Positions 17,661-26,022 of a stretch of DNA of 64,000 nt are shown here, in pieces (the stretch's first letter is position 1; each line of letters begins with the position of its first letter). The notes under the pieces were generated by a model. It was given only the letters and a program-made list of their open reading frames with translations. It did no database searches and had not been told where the DNA came from. Made by a program: the position numbers and the translations under genes. The DNA comes from Bacteroidales bacterium (lineage in GTDB: Bacteria > Bacteroidota > Bacteroidia > Bacteroidales > UBA1402): the NCBI GenBank assembly GCA_017380635.1, contig JAFODP010000018.1:62001-126000 (forward strand), in the 5' to 3' direction.

Positions 17661-18896
17661 ATGAAAAGAGTAGTTATTACCGGTATGGGAGCCATCACTC
17701 CCGTCGGAAACAATATTGAAAATTTTTGGAACAATCTGATTGCCGGCACTTGCGGCATCGACTTCATCTCTGCTTTTTCCACCGACGAACTGCCGGTAAA
17801 AGTAGCCGGCGAAGTAAAGAATTTCAATCCGGCCGATCATGGTATGGATGCAGGTTCCGCTCGTCGTAGCGACCGTTATGCTCAATTTGCCATGTGCGCT
17901 GCCAATCAAGCTGTTGCCGATAGCGATATCCAAGGAAAAATCGATCCAGAACGCTTTGGCGTGTATGTTGGTTCGGGCATTGGCGGTATGCACACTTTCG
18001 TGAATGAAACGGAAAAAATGCTGAGCAAAGGTCCTAAGATGATTTCGCCCCTTTTTGTTCCGATGATGATTTCCAACATTGCTTCGGGCAACATCGCCAT
18101 TGCGCACAATGCCCAAGGTCCTTGTCTGCCAGTGGTGACAGCTTGTGCCACCGGTTCGCACGCCATCGGTGAAGCTTATCGTTGTATTGCCGGCGGTTTT
18201 GCCGACGCTATCATTGCCGGAGGCGCAGAAGCCAGTATCCATCCTTTGGCCGTGGGCGGATTCATGAACAGTAAAGCTTTGAGCCGCAGCGAAGATCCCA
18301 AAACAGCTTCCACGCCTTTCGACATCAATCGTAGCGGTTTCGTTATGGCCGAAGGTGCCGGCGTCATTGTACTGGAAGAATACGAACATGCCATGGCTCG
18401 TGGTGCCAAGATCTATGCAGAAGTTTGCGGTTACGGCAACACTTGCGATGCGCATCATTATACCGCGCCTCGTCCCGACGGAGCCTGCGCCGCCCGCGCC
18501 ATCAAACAAGCCTTGACCGAAGCCAAGTTCGATGCCGAAAAAGATGTACTGCATATCAATGCGCATGGCACCAGCACACCGCTCAACGACAAATCGGAAA
18601 CCATGGCCTTCAAATTGGCTCTTGGCGAAGAAGCCGCTCACAAAGCGCATATCTGTTCTACCAAATCGATGACCGGACACATGTTGGGTGCTGCCGGCGC
18701 AGTAGAAATCATTGCCGCTACCTTGGCGTTGAAAAACGGTATCGTGCCGCCCACCATCGGTTTGCAAAACCCCGATCCGGAATGCGATTTGAATTACACA
18801 CCCAATCAGGCTCAAAAGGCCGATCTCAGCCTAGCCATTTCCACTTCGCTTGGTTTCGGTGGACACAATGCCTGCGTTGCCATGAGAAAAATCTAA
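17661..18896 (+). CDS. fabF: Beta-ketoacyl-ACP synthase II
   Basis: FabF carries out the elongation condensation of acyl-ACP with malonyl-ACP. The 411-residue product has C162 (TACATGSH), H302 (NAHGTSTPLND) and H340 (SMTGHMLGAAG), the Cys-His-His triad of KAS I/II enzymes, and the KRVVITGMG N-terminus. I use ATG 17661; the frame is open upstream into the fabK end but those residues are not conserved. Acyl carrier protein and fabD are not in this cluster. Confidence 0.96.
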   Translation: MKRVVITGMGAITPVGNNIENFWNNLIAGTCGIDFISAFSTDELPVKVAGEVKNFNPADHGMDAGSARRSDRYAQFAMCAANQAVADSDIQGKIDPERFGVYVGSGIGGMHTFVNETEKMLSKGPKMISPLFVPMMISNIASGNIAIAHNAQGPCLPVVTACATGSHAIGEAYRCIAGGFADAIIAGGAEASIHPLAVGGFMNSKALSRSEDPKTASTPFDINRSGFVMAEGAGVIVLEEYEHAMARGAKIYAEVCGYGNTCDAHHYTAPRPDGACAARAIKQALTEAKFDAEKDVLHINAHGTSTPLNDKSETMAFKLALGEEAAHKAHICSTKSMTGHMLGAAGAVEIIAATLALKNGIVPPTIGLQNPDPECDLNYTPNQAQKADLSLAISTSLGFGGHNACVAMRKI

Positions 18897-18917
18897 GACC
18901 TTCAAACATATATAGTC

Positions 18918-19367
18918 ATGAAAAGAGAGGAAATTAAACAGTTTTTAGCGCATCGCGAACCTATGTTGTTGGTAGATGAAATCGACATCGACGAAAACAA
19001 GATTGCGCATGGAAAATACACCGTCAAAGGTGATGAACATTTCTTGCAAGGCCATTTTCCCGGCCATCCGGTGGTGCCCGGCGTGATACTTTGCGAAATT
19101 ATGGGACAATGCTGTGCCCTTCTGGTGAAAGAACATCTGGTAGGAAAAACGCCTTTCTTCACCGGCATGGACAAAGTGCGTTTCCCCGCCTCGGTTTATC
19201 CCGGCGATACCATCGAAGTAACCGGCAGTGTTGCCATGCAGCGAGGCATGTTCTTTTTCATCGATGCCAAAGCTGAAGTAAGAGGAAAAGTATGTTCAGA
19301 GGCTCGTCTGTCTTTCGCCTTAGTAGATAACGAAAAATTGGACGAAAGAGAAGCCGCAGCCAAATAA
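18918..19367 (+). CDS. fabZ: 3-hydroxyacyl-ACP dehydratase
   Basis: FabZ removes water from 3-hydroxyacyl-ACP to give trans-2-enoyl-ACP. The 149-residue product has the hot-dog fold motif GHFPGHPVVPGVILCE, in which H46 and E60 are the expected catalytic pair, and the later DKVRFPASVYPGD strand. It is a stand-alone FabZ, not the LpxC-FabZ fusion found in many Bacteroidetes, so a second copy may exist elsewhere. It lies 21 bases after fabF and 12 before fabG. Confidence 0.92.
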   Translation: MKREEIKQFLAHREPMLLVDEIDIDENKIAHGKYTVKGDEHFLQGHFPGHPVVPGVILCEIMGQCCALLVKEHLVGKTPFFTGMDKVRFPASVYPGDTIEVTGSVAMQRGMFFFIDAKAEVRGKVCSEARLSFALVDNEKLDEREAAAK

Positions 19368-19379
19368 AGAGTATTGATT

Positions 19380-20120
19380 ATGAAACTTTTAGAGAACAAA
19401 GTAGCGCTGATTACCGGCGCAGCCAGAGGCATCGGCAAAGCCGTCGCTTTGAAATTTGCCTCGGAAGGTGCAAACATTGCTTTCACCGACATCAGAGAAG
19501 ACGAGAATTTCAACAAGACCTTGAGCGAATTGCAAGCTTTTGGCATTCAAGCAAAAGGCTATGTATCGAACGCAGCCAGTTTTGAAGAGAGTCATGAAGT
19601 GGTGAAGCAGATTGTGGCCGATTTCGGTCGCATCGATGTGTTGGTAAACAATGCCGGCATCACTCGCGACGGATTGTTGCTGCGCATGAGCGAAGAACAA
19701 TGGGACGCTGTTATCACGGTCAATCTGAAATCGGCTTTCAACTTCAGTCACGCCGTAGTGCCTGTGATGATGCGTCAAAAAGGCGGCAGCATCATCAATA
19801 TGTCGTCGGTAGTGGGTGTTGGCGGTAATGCCGGTCAATGCAACTATTCTGCTTCGAAAGCGGGCATGATTGGTTTGGCAAAATCTATCGCCAAGGAAAT
19901 GGGCGCCAAAGGTATTCGTGCCAATGCTATTGCACCGGGTTTCATCATTACCGAAATGACCGGTCAGCTGAGCGAAGAAGTGAAAGAAAACTGGCTGAAA
20001 ACCATTCCGCTTCGTCGTGGTGGCACGCCCGAAGACATCGCCAATGTGGCCACTTTCCTGGCCAGCGATTTGTCGAGCTACGTTACCGGACAAGTAATCC
20101 AAGTGGACGGTGGCATGTAA
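19380..20120 (+). CDS. fabG: 3-oxoacyl-ACP reductase
   Basis: FabG reduces 3-ketoacyl-ACP with NADPH. The 246-residue short-chain dehydrogenase has the nucleotide-binding TGAARGIG (residues 12-19), NNAG (90-93), and the catalytic S143, Y156 and K160 in SSVVGVGG and NYSASKAG. I start at ATG 19380; a TTG six bases upstream is also in frame but gives only two extra residues. It completes the elongation cycle encoded by fabK, fabF and fabZ. A clear terminator begins 29 bases after its stop. Confidence 0.96.
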   Translation: MKLLENKVALITGAARGIGKAVALKFASEGANIAFTDIREDENFNKTLSELQAFGIQAKGYVSNAASFEESHEVVKQIVADFGRIDVLVNNAGITRDGLLLRMSEEQWDAVITVNLKSAFNFSHAVVPVMMRQKGGSIINMSSVVGVGGNAGQCNYSASKAGMIGLAKSIAKEMGAKGIRANAIAPGFIITEMTGQLSEEVKENWLKTIPLRRGGTPEDIANVATFLASDLSSYVTGQVIQVDGGM

Positions 20121-20149
20121 GCCAAAGTTTGGAGCCAATCAAAGAAAAG

Positions 20150-20178
20150 AGGAAGTTGCTTCACGGCAGCTTCCTTTT
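20150..20178 (+). terminator. Intrinsic terminator after fabG
   Basis: AGGAAGTTGC at 20150-20159 pairs with GCAGCTTCCT at 20166-20175 (one G-U pair), loop of six bases, followed by TTT. It ends the fab unit just before the palindromic elements. Confidence 0.85.
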
Positions 20179-20193
20179 CCATTTATTCCAAAC

Positions 20194-20492
20194 AACGCAG
20201 ACGGCGCCGTAGTTCGCCGATTATCACGAATCGAAAAGATTTGTCAGAATTGGTGAAATGGCGTGGCATTGAGATTTGGGGCGAAGGGAGTTTACTGAAG
20301 TAAATGACCGAGTCCCAATATCGAAAAGGGCGCGTCAGTTCGCCAATTATCACCCCAACGCATGAAAGATTTGTCAGAATTGGTGAAATATGGTGGCGGC
20401 AAGTTGCGAGGCGAAGGGAGCGTACTCGAAGTACGTGACCGAGCCGAGCAACGCAGCCGGCGCCATAGTTCGCCGATTATCACAAATCTTTC
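20194..20492. repeat. Tandem large imperfect palindromes (one complete 129-bp element, one diverged, one half)
   Basis: Element B (20364-20492) is an imperfect palindrome whose ends GAAAGATTTGT and ACAAATCTTTC are symmetric about 20428, exactly the middle of a perfect inner hairpin CGTACT-CGA-AGTACG (20421-20435). Element A (20235-20360) has the same arms and a centre TTTACT-GA-AGTAAA, so the inner stem is kept although the outer base pairs differ. A half element (20194-20230) matches the right arm of B. The gap has no credible gene. The right end of B overlaps the last codons of the minus-strand acyltransferase. The form resembles a REP- or MITE-type element; no transposase is nearby. Confidence 0.85.
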
Positions 20493-21349
20493 CTCCAGCG
20501 ATTGTGCGTCCAAAGCCAAGCCTCAGGCGCCGCCATCAAATCCTGCTCCAGCCTACGTGCATATTTTTCGGTAATCTCGCCGGGAGAAGTGAGGGTGGGT
20601 TCGTCGCAAAGCATTTCCAAATGACAATGGTAACGGCCACGGCCTAGTTTAGACATGCGCGCATAAAGAACGGCATAATCGTATTTGCGCGCCAAAAATT
20701 CGGTACCGGTAAGGAAAGGCGTATCCTGATGAAGGAAGGTGGTCCAATGCCAATGTTGCGGATTTTTACGCGAAGGTTTCTGATCGGCAATCATGCCATA
20801 AAATCCGGTGACGCCATTATTATGATTTTCATCGAGTTTGCGCATTAAATCGTGCATTTCGATATTGACATTGTGTCTGCGTTGACGCACATCCATCATC
20901 ACTTTATCGAAATGTTTGTTGGACAAAGCGCGGTAAATGGTAAAGTAGTTGTAGTCTTTCTCGAAAGATAATTTAGCGCCGGTAAGCCATTCGTAATTGC
21001 CATTGTGCGCGGTCATGATAAAGGCAGCCTGCTTCTTGGCCAAAGCTTCGTCCAGCACTTCTTTGCCGCTATAGGTAAGGCGACGCTTGATTTCTTTTTT
21101 CGACATGTGAATACTGTACATCGATTCTATCATCACGTCCACAAAGTTGCGATAGACGCGCCATTCCAATCGCTTGATTTCCTTCAGGGATTTTTCGGGG
21201 AAAGACTGTGTCAGATTGCGACGCACCAACTTACGACGATAGCGCAGCACGTGATACATCAATAACGCACAGAAATCAGACAAAGGATAAAGCAATGGCA
21301 GCGGCAACCACATCAACAGCCAAAGAAAAGCATAAAATATCCAGAACAT
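20480..21349 (-). CDS. Lipid A biosynthesis-type acyltransferase (HtrB/LpxL family)
   Basis: This 289-residue protein has an N-terminal hydrophobic segment (residues 2-32) and the LpxL acyltransferase motifs: TAHNGNYEW with H115 and E120 as the HX4E catalytic pair, MIADQKPSRKN, and the C-terminal WLWTHNRWRKDL typical of the family. It should transfer an acyl chain from acyl-ACP to lipid A or a related lysophospholipid at the inner membrane. The last codons and the stop (AAAGATTTGTGA on the minus strand) lie inside the right arm of the palindromic element at 20364-20492. The -7 box TACCTTTG (plus 21385-21392) lies 35 bases upstream. Confidence 0.9.
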   Translation of the reverse strand: MFWIFYAFLWLLMWLPLPLLYPLSDFCALLMYHVLRYRRKLVRRNLTQSFPEKSLKEIKRLEWRVYRNFVDVMIESMYSIHMSKKEIKRRLTYSGKEVLDEALAKKQAAFIMTAHNGNYEWLTGAKLSFEKDYNYFTIYRALSNKHFDKVMMDVRQRRHNVNIEMHDLMRKLDENHNNGVTGFYGMIADQKPSRKNPQHWHWTTFLHQDTPFLTGTEFLARKYDYAVLYARMSKLGRGRYHCHLEMLCDEPTLTSPGEITEKYARRLEQDLMAAPEAWLWTHNRWRKDL

Positions 21350-21384
21350 TGTTTTTACGATTAATCAGATAACATTTTCGGAGA

Positions 21385-21392
21385 CAAAGGTA
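21385..21392 (-). promoter_or_regulatory. -7 box for the acyltransferase gene
   Basis: TACCTTTG on the minus strand matches TAnnTTTG and is correctly placed in the 65-base gap behind the helicase gene; no convincing -33 element is visible. Confidence 0.45.
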
Positions 21393-21414
21393 ACATTTGA
21401 CACAAGACTTGGCA

Positions 21415-22833
21415 TCATCCTTGTGCGATAAAATCGTCCTGAAAATTGACCAGATAAATTTTCTCGGTGGCACGCGTAATGGCCGTGTACAACCAGCGAT
21501 AATAATCGAGGCCCATCCAATCTTCCTGCACGTAACCCTGATCGAGAAAAATATGTTTCCATTGTCCACCCTGCGATTTATGACAAGTCATGGCATAGCC
21601 GTATTTCACTTGCAAAGCATTGAGCCAAGGATCTTTACGCAAATTTTCGAACAATTCTTTCTTGTTGTGACAATAGGCATAATCTTCCAAAACAGCCTGA
21701 TACAGACGCTCTTGCGAAGCCGCATCCAAAGCCGGCGCCTCGGCCGTCAACGTATCGAGCAGCACGCGTACCGAAATTTCCCAATCGCTATCCATGAAAC
21801 GCACATCCAAATCGGCAAAACGGAAGCCGTACATTTCCATGGTCCGACGCACACGCAACACTTCGAGCAAATCGCCGTTGGCAATGAAAGGAATCTCCTT
21901 GTAAGCTTGCGACCAGAAATAATTGTTCTTGGCCACCATCAACAAATCGCCCGACGAAAGTTCGTCTTCTTTGTACAACACTCGCGCGCGTATGCCTTGG
22001 TTGAAGAGCACCGCTCTTTTGTTGGAACGACAGATAATCTTGCATTCGTCCATGCCCACCTGATGATACGACGCGCTGATGGTGTCCACCAAATCTTCGC
22101 CCTGCAAACGCAGCACATCGAGTTTGTTTACCCTGATTTGCGGCAAATCGAAAACATCGTATTCGGTGATGGATTCTCGCAGCGCGCTGGCATTTTCCAA
22201 CAACAAGGAATCGCCCTGCTGACGCAGTACCTGACGCAATTCCACCATGCGTACCTGAAAACCCAAAGATTGCAGATGATCCTTGTCGAGTGCAGGACTC
22301 ACATCCTTGCCCACCGGCGGCAACTGCGCCGTATCGCCCATCAACACCAACTTGCAATGTCGGCCGCAATAGACATATTTGAGCAAATCTTCCAACAAAC
22401 GTCCGCTGCCAAACATGGAGGCATCCTCGCTGGAATTGCCAATCATCGAAGCTTCATCGACAAAGAAGATGCAATGGTCGTGCAAATTTTCGCCCAAACA
22501 AAAACCACCATAATCGCCCGTCACCACTTTCTGACGATAAATTTTCTTGTGAATGGTGGTGGCCTGATGCTGGCTGTAGGAAGCAAAGACTTTGGCCGCT
22601 CTGCCGGTAGGCGCCATCAACACCGAAGGCACTTTCATCTTGTCGAAAAGCTTGATGAGCGCCGACACCAAGGTGGTTTTTCCCGTACCTGCATAGCCTT
22701 TCAGCACGAAAACCTCGTCGTCTTCGCGGCTCAACAGGAATTGCAAAATCTCGTCGATAGCCCGATTCTGATCGCTAGTTGGCTCAAAACCAAAAAATTG
22801 CAACACTTGTGCCTTGATTTGTTCAAAATTCAT
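21415..22833 (-). CDS. RecD-like superfamily 1 DNA helicase
   Basis: The 472-residue product has all main SF1B helicase motifs: GYAGTGKTTL (Walker A, residues 46-55), APTGRAAK (motif Ia), FFVDEASM (Walker B, 123-130), LMGDTAQLPPVG (motif III), and TCHKSQGGQWKHI with YTAITRATEKIYLV (motifs V and VI). It is shorter than RecD2 (about 740) because it lacks the N-terminal helix-hairpin-helix region, and there are no RecB or RecC genes nearby. A role in DNA repair or replication-associated unwinding is inferred from the family. The long open frame on the opposite strand is a shadow. Confidence 0.9.
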   Translation of the reverse strand: MNFEQIKAQVLQFFGFEPTSDQNRAIDEILQFLLSREDDEVFVLKGYAGTGKTTLVSALIKLFDKMKVPSVLMAPTGRAAKVFASYSQHQATTIHKKIYRQKVVTGDYGGFCLGENLHDHCIFFVDEASMIGNSSEDASMFGSGRLLEDLLKYVYCGRHCKLVLMGDTAQLPPVGKDVSPALDKDHLQSLGFQVRMVELRQVLRQQGDSLLLENASALRESITEYDVFDLPQIRVNKLDVLRLQGEDLVDTISASYHQVGMDECKIICRSNKRAVLFNQGIRARVLYKEDELSSGDLLMVAKNNYFWSQAYKEIPFIANGDLLEVLRVRRTMEMYGFRFADLDVRFMDSDWEISVRVLLDTLTAEAPALDAASQERLYQAVLEDYAYCHNKKELFENLRKDPWLNALQVKYGYAMTCHKSQGGQWKHIFLDQGYVQEDWMGLDYYRWLYTAITRATEKIYLVNFQDDFIAQG

Positions 22834-22885
22834 CTTTGCTCAACATTTTTCGGCCATAAAAGTAGTTATATTAAAATTCTTGTGC

Positions 22886-22893
22886 TATTTTTG
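22886..22893 (+). promoter_or_regulatory. -7 box upstream of the conserved hypothetical at 22965
   Basis: TATTTTTG matches TAnnTTTG and would start transcription near 22900, some 65 bases before the ATG. The -33 region (around 22865) is a weak match. Confidence 0.45.
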
Positions 22894-22964
22894 CCCGTTA
22901 GTTCTTGAAAACTTTTTTCGAGACACTTTTTTCATTGAAATAATCAATAAAAAACAAAGATATT

Positions 22965-23642
22965 ATGAAACTTTTCTTCCGAGCATTACTCATCTGCGCC
23001 ATCTGCTTGATGGGCTATCTGTGTATTGACAGTATTATGCGTCCTATCCGTTTCGACCAGGAAAAGGCTATTCGTGACAGAGCTGTTATTGAACGTCTTA
23101 TCGATATCCGTACCGCTCAGGTTGCCTTCAAGAACGCCCACGGTATGTATGCCAACGAATTCGACACCTTGATTGGTTATGTTAAGTACGGCCAAATGCC
23201 TTTCGTATTGAAAGAAGGTGAATTGACCGACCAACAATTGGAAAATGGTTTGACCGAACGCGACGCTGCCGAAATCGTAGCACGCGGTAGAGCTTGGGAA
23301 ATCAAGAAATGGGGTTTGGAAGGCTTCCGTCGTGAAACCACTTACGTAAGCGTTCTGGATACTTTGTTCGGCGCCAGCTTCCCCATCGATTCTATCCGTT
23401 ATGTACCTTATGCTGCCAATGGCGAACAATTCGAATTGCAAGCCGGTGACGTTAGCACGGGTGCTTCTGGTTTGGTAGTTCGTGTATTCCAGGCCAACAC
23501 TCCGCTGGAAACCTACTTGGTAGGCATGGACAAGCAAGAAGTATTGAACCTTCGTCTTACCGCAGAAAAATTGGGTAAATATCCTGGTTTGATGGTAGGT
23601 AACATCTTCGAAGCCAACAACAACGCCGGTAACTGGGAATAA
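22965..23642 (+). CDS. Conserved Bacteroidetes protein with one membrane segment, function unknown
   Basis: The 225-residue product has an N-terminal hydrophobic helix (residues 4-20) and a soluble, probably periplasmic remainder. The segment RTAQVAFKNAHGMYANEFDTL resembles the region after the first helix of pseudopilin-like proteins, in which a long helix is followed by a Tyr/Phe-Asp-Thr-Leu turn; this is a resemblance, not proof. Codon use (TTG-Leu, GCT-Ala, GGT-Gly) is that of a well-expressed gene. A perfect 10-bp terminator follows, so it appears to be monocistronic. Confidence 0.7.
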   Translation: MKLFFRALLICAICLMGYLCIDSIMRPIRFDQEKAIRDRAVIERLIDIRTAQVAFKNAHGMYANEFDTLIGYVKYGQMPFVLKEGELTDQQLENGLTERDAAEIVARGRAWEIKKWGLEGFRRETTYVSVLDTLFGASFPIDSIRYVPYAANGEQFELQAGDVSTGASGLVVRVFQANTPLETYLVGMDKQEVLNLRLTAEKLGKYPGLMVGNIFEANNNAGNWE

Positions 23643-23675
23643 TTTTCCGAATCAATTTTTTACCAATAATAAGCC

Positions 23676-23713
23676 AAGAAGCTGCTAAGATTATTTGGCA
23701 GCTTCTTTTTTTT
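23676..23713 (+). terminator. Intrinsic terminator ending five bases before the next start
   Basis: AAGAAGCTGC (23676-23685) pairs perfectly with GCAGCTTCTT (23698-23707) and runs into Ts to 23713. The next gene's ATG is at 23719. Confidence 0.92.
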
Positions 23714-23718
23714 CAGAC

Positions 23719-24387
23719 ATGAAAAGCCTGGTATTACTTTTTCAGCAAGGCCAATTTGCCAGCCCGAAGCGTCCCGAACAAAGTTTCTCTATCGAGACTT
23801 TTCGGGAAGAATGTCGACGCCAAGAAATTGCCGGCAGCCAAGAAGTGTATCTGCAAGTGGTGTATCATGTTCCGCACTTTATCGTTTTGCCCAAAGATAT
23901 TGATGCATGCGCCGTGTATCAGCATCATTTTCCGGAGATTAAAAACGAAGACATTGCTTGCGCACAACTATCGGACAAACTGCAGAAATTGGCTTACCCC
24001 AAAGAGGCCGCATTGGAAGAGGTTGCCGAAGAAATGTTGCCGCATCATCAGTTGTTGGCAGACGCTTATCTTTTGCTCAACTACGCCATCAAGAAAAGCC
24101 GCAAGCAGAAATTGTTGCTCCTGCATCGCGTAGCCGACGATTTGCAGGTGATACTTGCCCAGAACGGACAATTGCTTTTTGCCAATAGTTTCAAAGCCGC
24201 TAATAATATTGAAGCCCAGTATTTTATCGCAGCCGTTGCACAAGAATACGGTCCCGTCGAAAATGTATTGTTTGGCGGAGATCCGGCGCTGGAAGATGTA
24301 ATAAAAGAGCATTTCAAACATATCAGTCGTTTTTCTATTCCTGAAGAAATTCAAGAATTCTTACACTGTCAAAGTCAATTGTTATGA
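23719..24387 (+). CDS. DUF3822 family protein
   Basis: The 222-residue product belongs to the DUF3822 family by its place directly before rsmD and by its general pattern (strand-rich N-terminal half; HRVADDLQVILAQNGQLLFANSF then AQYFIAAVAQEYG). This fold is thought to resemble actin/HSP70-type ATPase domains, though I see no clear phosphate-binding motif. I use ATG 23719; an upstream in-frame TTG at 23695 lies inside the terminator stem and is unlikely. Only five bases separate the U-tract from the ATG, so there is no room for a conventional promoter and leader. Its TGA overlaps the rsmD ATG (ATGA), so the two are translationally coupled. Confidence 0.75.
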   Translation: MKSLVLLFQQGQFASPKRPEQSFSIETFREECRRQEIAGSQEVYLQVVYHVPHFIVLPKDIDACAVYQHHFPEIKNEDIACAQLSDKLQKLAYPKEAALEEVAEEMLPHHQLLADAYLLLNYAIKKSRKQKLLLLHRVADDLQVILAQNGQLLFANSFKAANNIEAQYFIAAVAQEYGPVENVLFGGDPALEDVIKEHFKHISRFSIPEEIQEFLHCQSQLL

Positions 24388-24920
24388 GAATCATCAGCGG
24401 AAGTTTCAAAGGACGTCGTTTTCAGTTGCCCAACAACCTGAAAGCCCGACCCACCACCGATTTCGCCAAAGAAAGTCTGTTCAATATCTTGCAGAATATC
24501 ACCGAGATAGAAGATTGCACCGCGCTCGATTTGTTTGCCGGAACGGGCAGCATCGGACTGGAATTCATCTCGCGCGGCGCCAAACAAGTGACCTGCGTGG
24601 AACAATACACGCCGCATGTTTCTTTTATCCGCAGCGTGGCCGAAAAGTTGAAAGTAGACAATCTGCTCTTGGTAAAAGGCGATGTGTATCAATATATTAA
24701 CAAATGCGGCCGTCAGTTCGACATCGTGTTTGCCGATGCGCCTTACGCCGATCCTCGTCTGAGCGAGATTCCCGCATTGGTGTTCCAAGCCGGCTTGCTG
24801 AAAAGCGGTGCCTGGTTGGTAGTGGAACATTCGCATCACAACGATTTCAGTGAAGAACCTCATTTCAAAGAACTTAGAAAATACGGAAGTGTACATTTCA
24901 GCTTTTTCCAAGCCGAATAA
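24384..24920 (+). CDS. rsmD: 16S rRNA (guanine966-N2)-methyltransferase
   Basis: RsmD methylates G966 of 16S rRNA in the 30S subunit using SAM. The 178-residue product starts with the signature MRIISGSFKGRRF and RPTTDFAKESLFN, has the SAM-binding LDLFAGTGSIGLE, and the catalytic motif appears as DAPY rather than the usual DPPY or NPPY. That single change is tolerated in some homologues, but is worth noting. It is coupled to the DUF3822 gene by a four-base overlap. Confidence 0.94.
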   Translation: MRIISGSFKGRRFQLPNNLKARPTTDFAKESLFNILQNITEIEDCTALDLFAGTGSIGLEFISRGAKQVTCVEQYTPHVSFIRSVAEKLKVDNLLLVKGDVYQYINKCGRQFDIVFADAPYADPRLSEIPALVFQAGLLKSGAWLVVEHSHHNDFSEEPHFKELRKYGSVHFSFFQAE

Positions 24921-24948
24921 TCAACACTAGCTGCATCCTTTTTCCGCC

Positions 24949-26022
24949 ATGTCAAGCCTGCGAATATTAGCCCAAGACCAAGCCTCACTGCAAGAACATC
25001 TGCATAGCCTGCTGAACGATTACGACAGCGCCCAAATTTTTGTCCTCTGCGACGAAAACAGCCGTCAACATTGTTTGCCGACATTGGCCAATTTACATCC
25101 GGCATTCTGTCAGGAAGCGCGAATGGTTTGCTTGCCCGCCGGCGACGAACACAAAAACATCGCCTCGTTGAGTCGGGTTTGGCAAGCATTGAGCGAAGGC
25201 GGCGCGACACGCAAAGCATTGTTAATCAATGTGGGCGGCGGCATGATAAGCGATTTGGGCGGATTTGCGGCAGCCACTTTCAAACGAGGCATCGATTTCA
25301 TCAATATACCCACCACCCTGCTTTCGTGCGTGGACGCAGCCTTAGGCGGCAAAACCGGCATCAACTTCAACGGCTTGAAAAACGAAGTGGGCGCTTTCTA
25401 TCCGGCCAAAGCCGTCGTCATTCACACGCCCTTCTTTCAAACGCTCGATTATGCCAACCGTTGTTCGGGTTATGGCGAGATGCTGAAACATGGCTTGTTA
25501 TCGTCGGCAGAACATTGGAACGAAGTCTTGTCTTTAGACGTAAACGATTGTCAATCTGAGGCTTTCGGAAAAGCCGTACTTCATTCGATGATGGTAAAAG
25601 AACAGATTGTGCAAGAAGATCCCAAAGAACAAGGCCTACGCAAAGCGCTCAATGTAGGTCATACTTTTGCCCACGCCTTCGAAAGTTTGTCGCATCGTCG
25701 CAAGGAGCCGGTATTGCATGGACATGCGGTGGCTTGGGGTTTGATTTGCGAACTCTATCTTTCGGCCAAACGTCTGCACTTCCCTCACGCGCGTTTGCAA
25801 GAGGCAATCTACTGTATCAAAGAACTTTACAGCGCTTTTCACTTCACTTGCGACGACTATCCTTTCTTGATAGAAGCCATGCATCACGACAAGAAAAACA
25901 GCGACCACAACATTCGCTTCGCCCTGCTTTCTGATGTCGGCGAAATCCATCTCGATGAAAGTGCCGACGAAAAACTCATCGAGGAAAGTCTGGATTTCTA
26001 TCGCGATGTATTTGGTATTTGA
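24949..26022 (+). CDS. aroB: 3-dehydroquinate synthase
   Basis: AroB converts DAHP to 3-dehydroquinate, the second step of the shikimate pathway, using NAD and a divalent metal. The 357-residue product contains GGGMISDLGGFAAATFKRG, the NAD and phosphate-binding core, IPTTLLSCVDAALGGKTG, and the metal-site regions GEMLKHG, NVGHTFAHAFE and LHGHAVAWG. No other shikimate gene is adjacent. The promoter of typA overlaps the aroB stop codon. Confidence 0.96.
   Translation: MSSLRILAQDQASLQEHLHSLLNDYDSAQIFVLCDENSRQHCLPTLANLHPAFCQEARMVCLPAGDEHKNIASLSRVWQALSEGGATRKALLINVGGGMISDLGGFAAATFKRGIDFINIPTTLLSCVDAALGGKTGINFNGLKNEVGAFYPAKAVVIHTPFFQTLDYANRCSGYGEMLKHGLLSSAEHWNEVLSLDVNDCQSEAFGKAVLHSMMVKEQIVQEDPKEQGLRKALNVGHTFAHAFESLSHRRKEPVLHGHAVAWGLICELYLSAKRLHFPHARLQEAIYCIKELYSAFHFTCDDYPFLIEAMHHDKKNSDHNIRFALLSDVGEIHLDESADEKLIEESLDFYRDVFGI

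Noticed and set aside
20292-20574. Short frames on both strands across the palindromes
   Set aside because: They are produced by the repeats, overlap the acyltransferase gene, and show no conserved domain.
21397-22908. 503-codon open frame on the plus strand opposite the RecD-like helicase
   Set aside because: The minus strand has complete helicase motifs over the same span; the plus frame has His/Gln-rich sequence with no recognisable domain, the usual shadow of a GC-biased third codon position.
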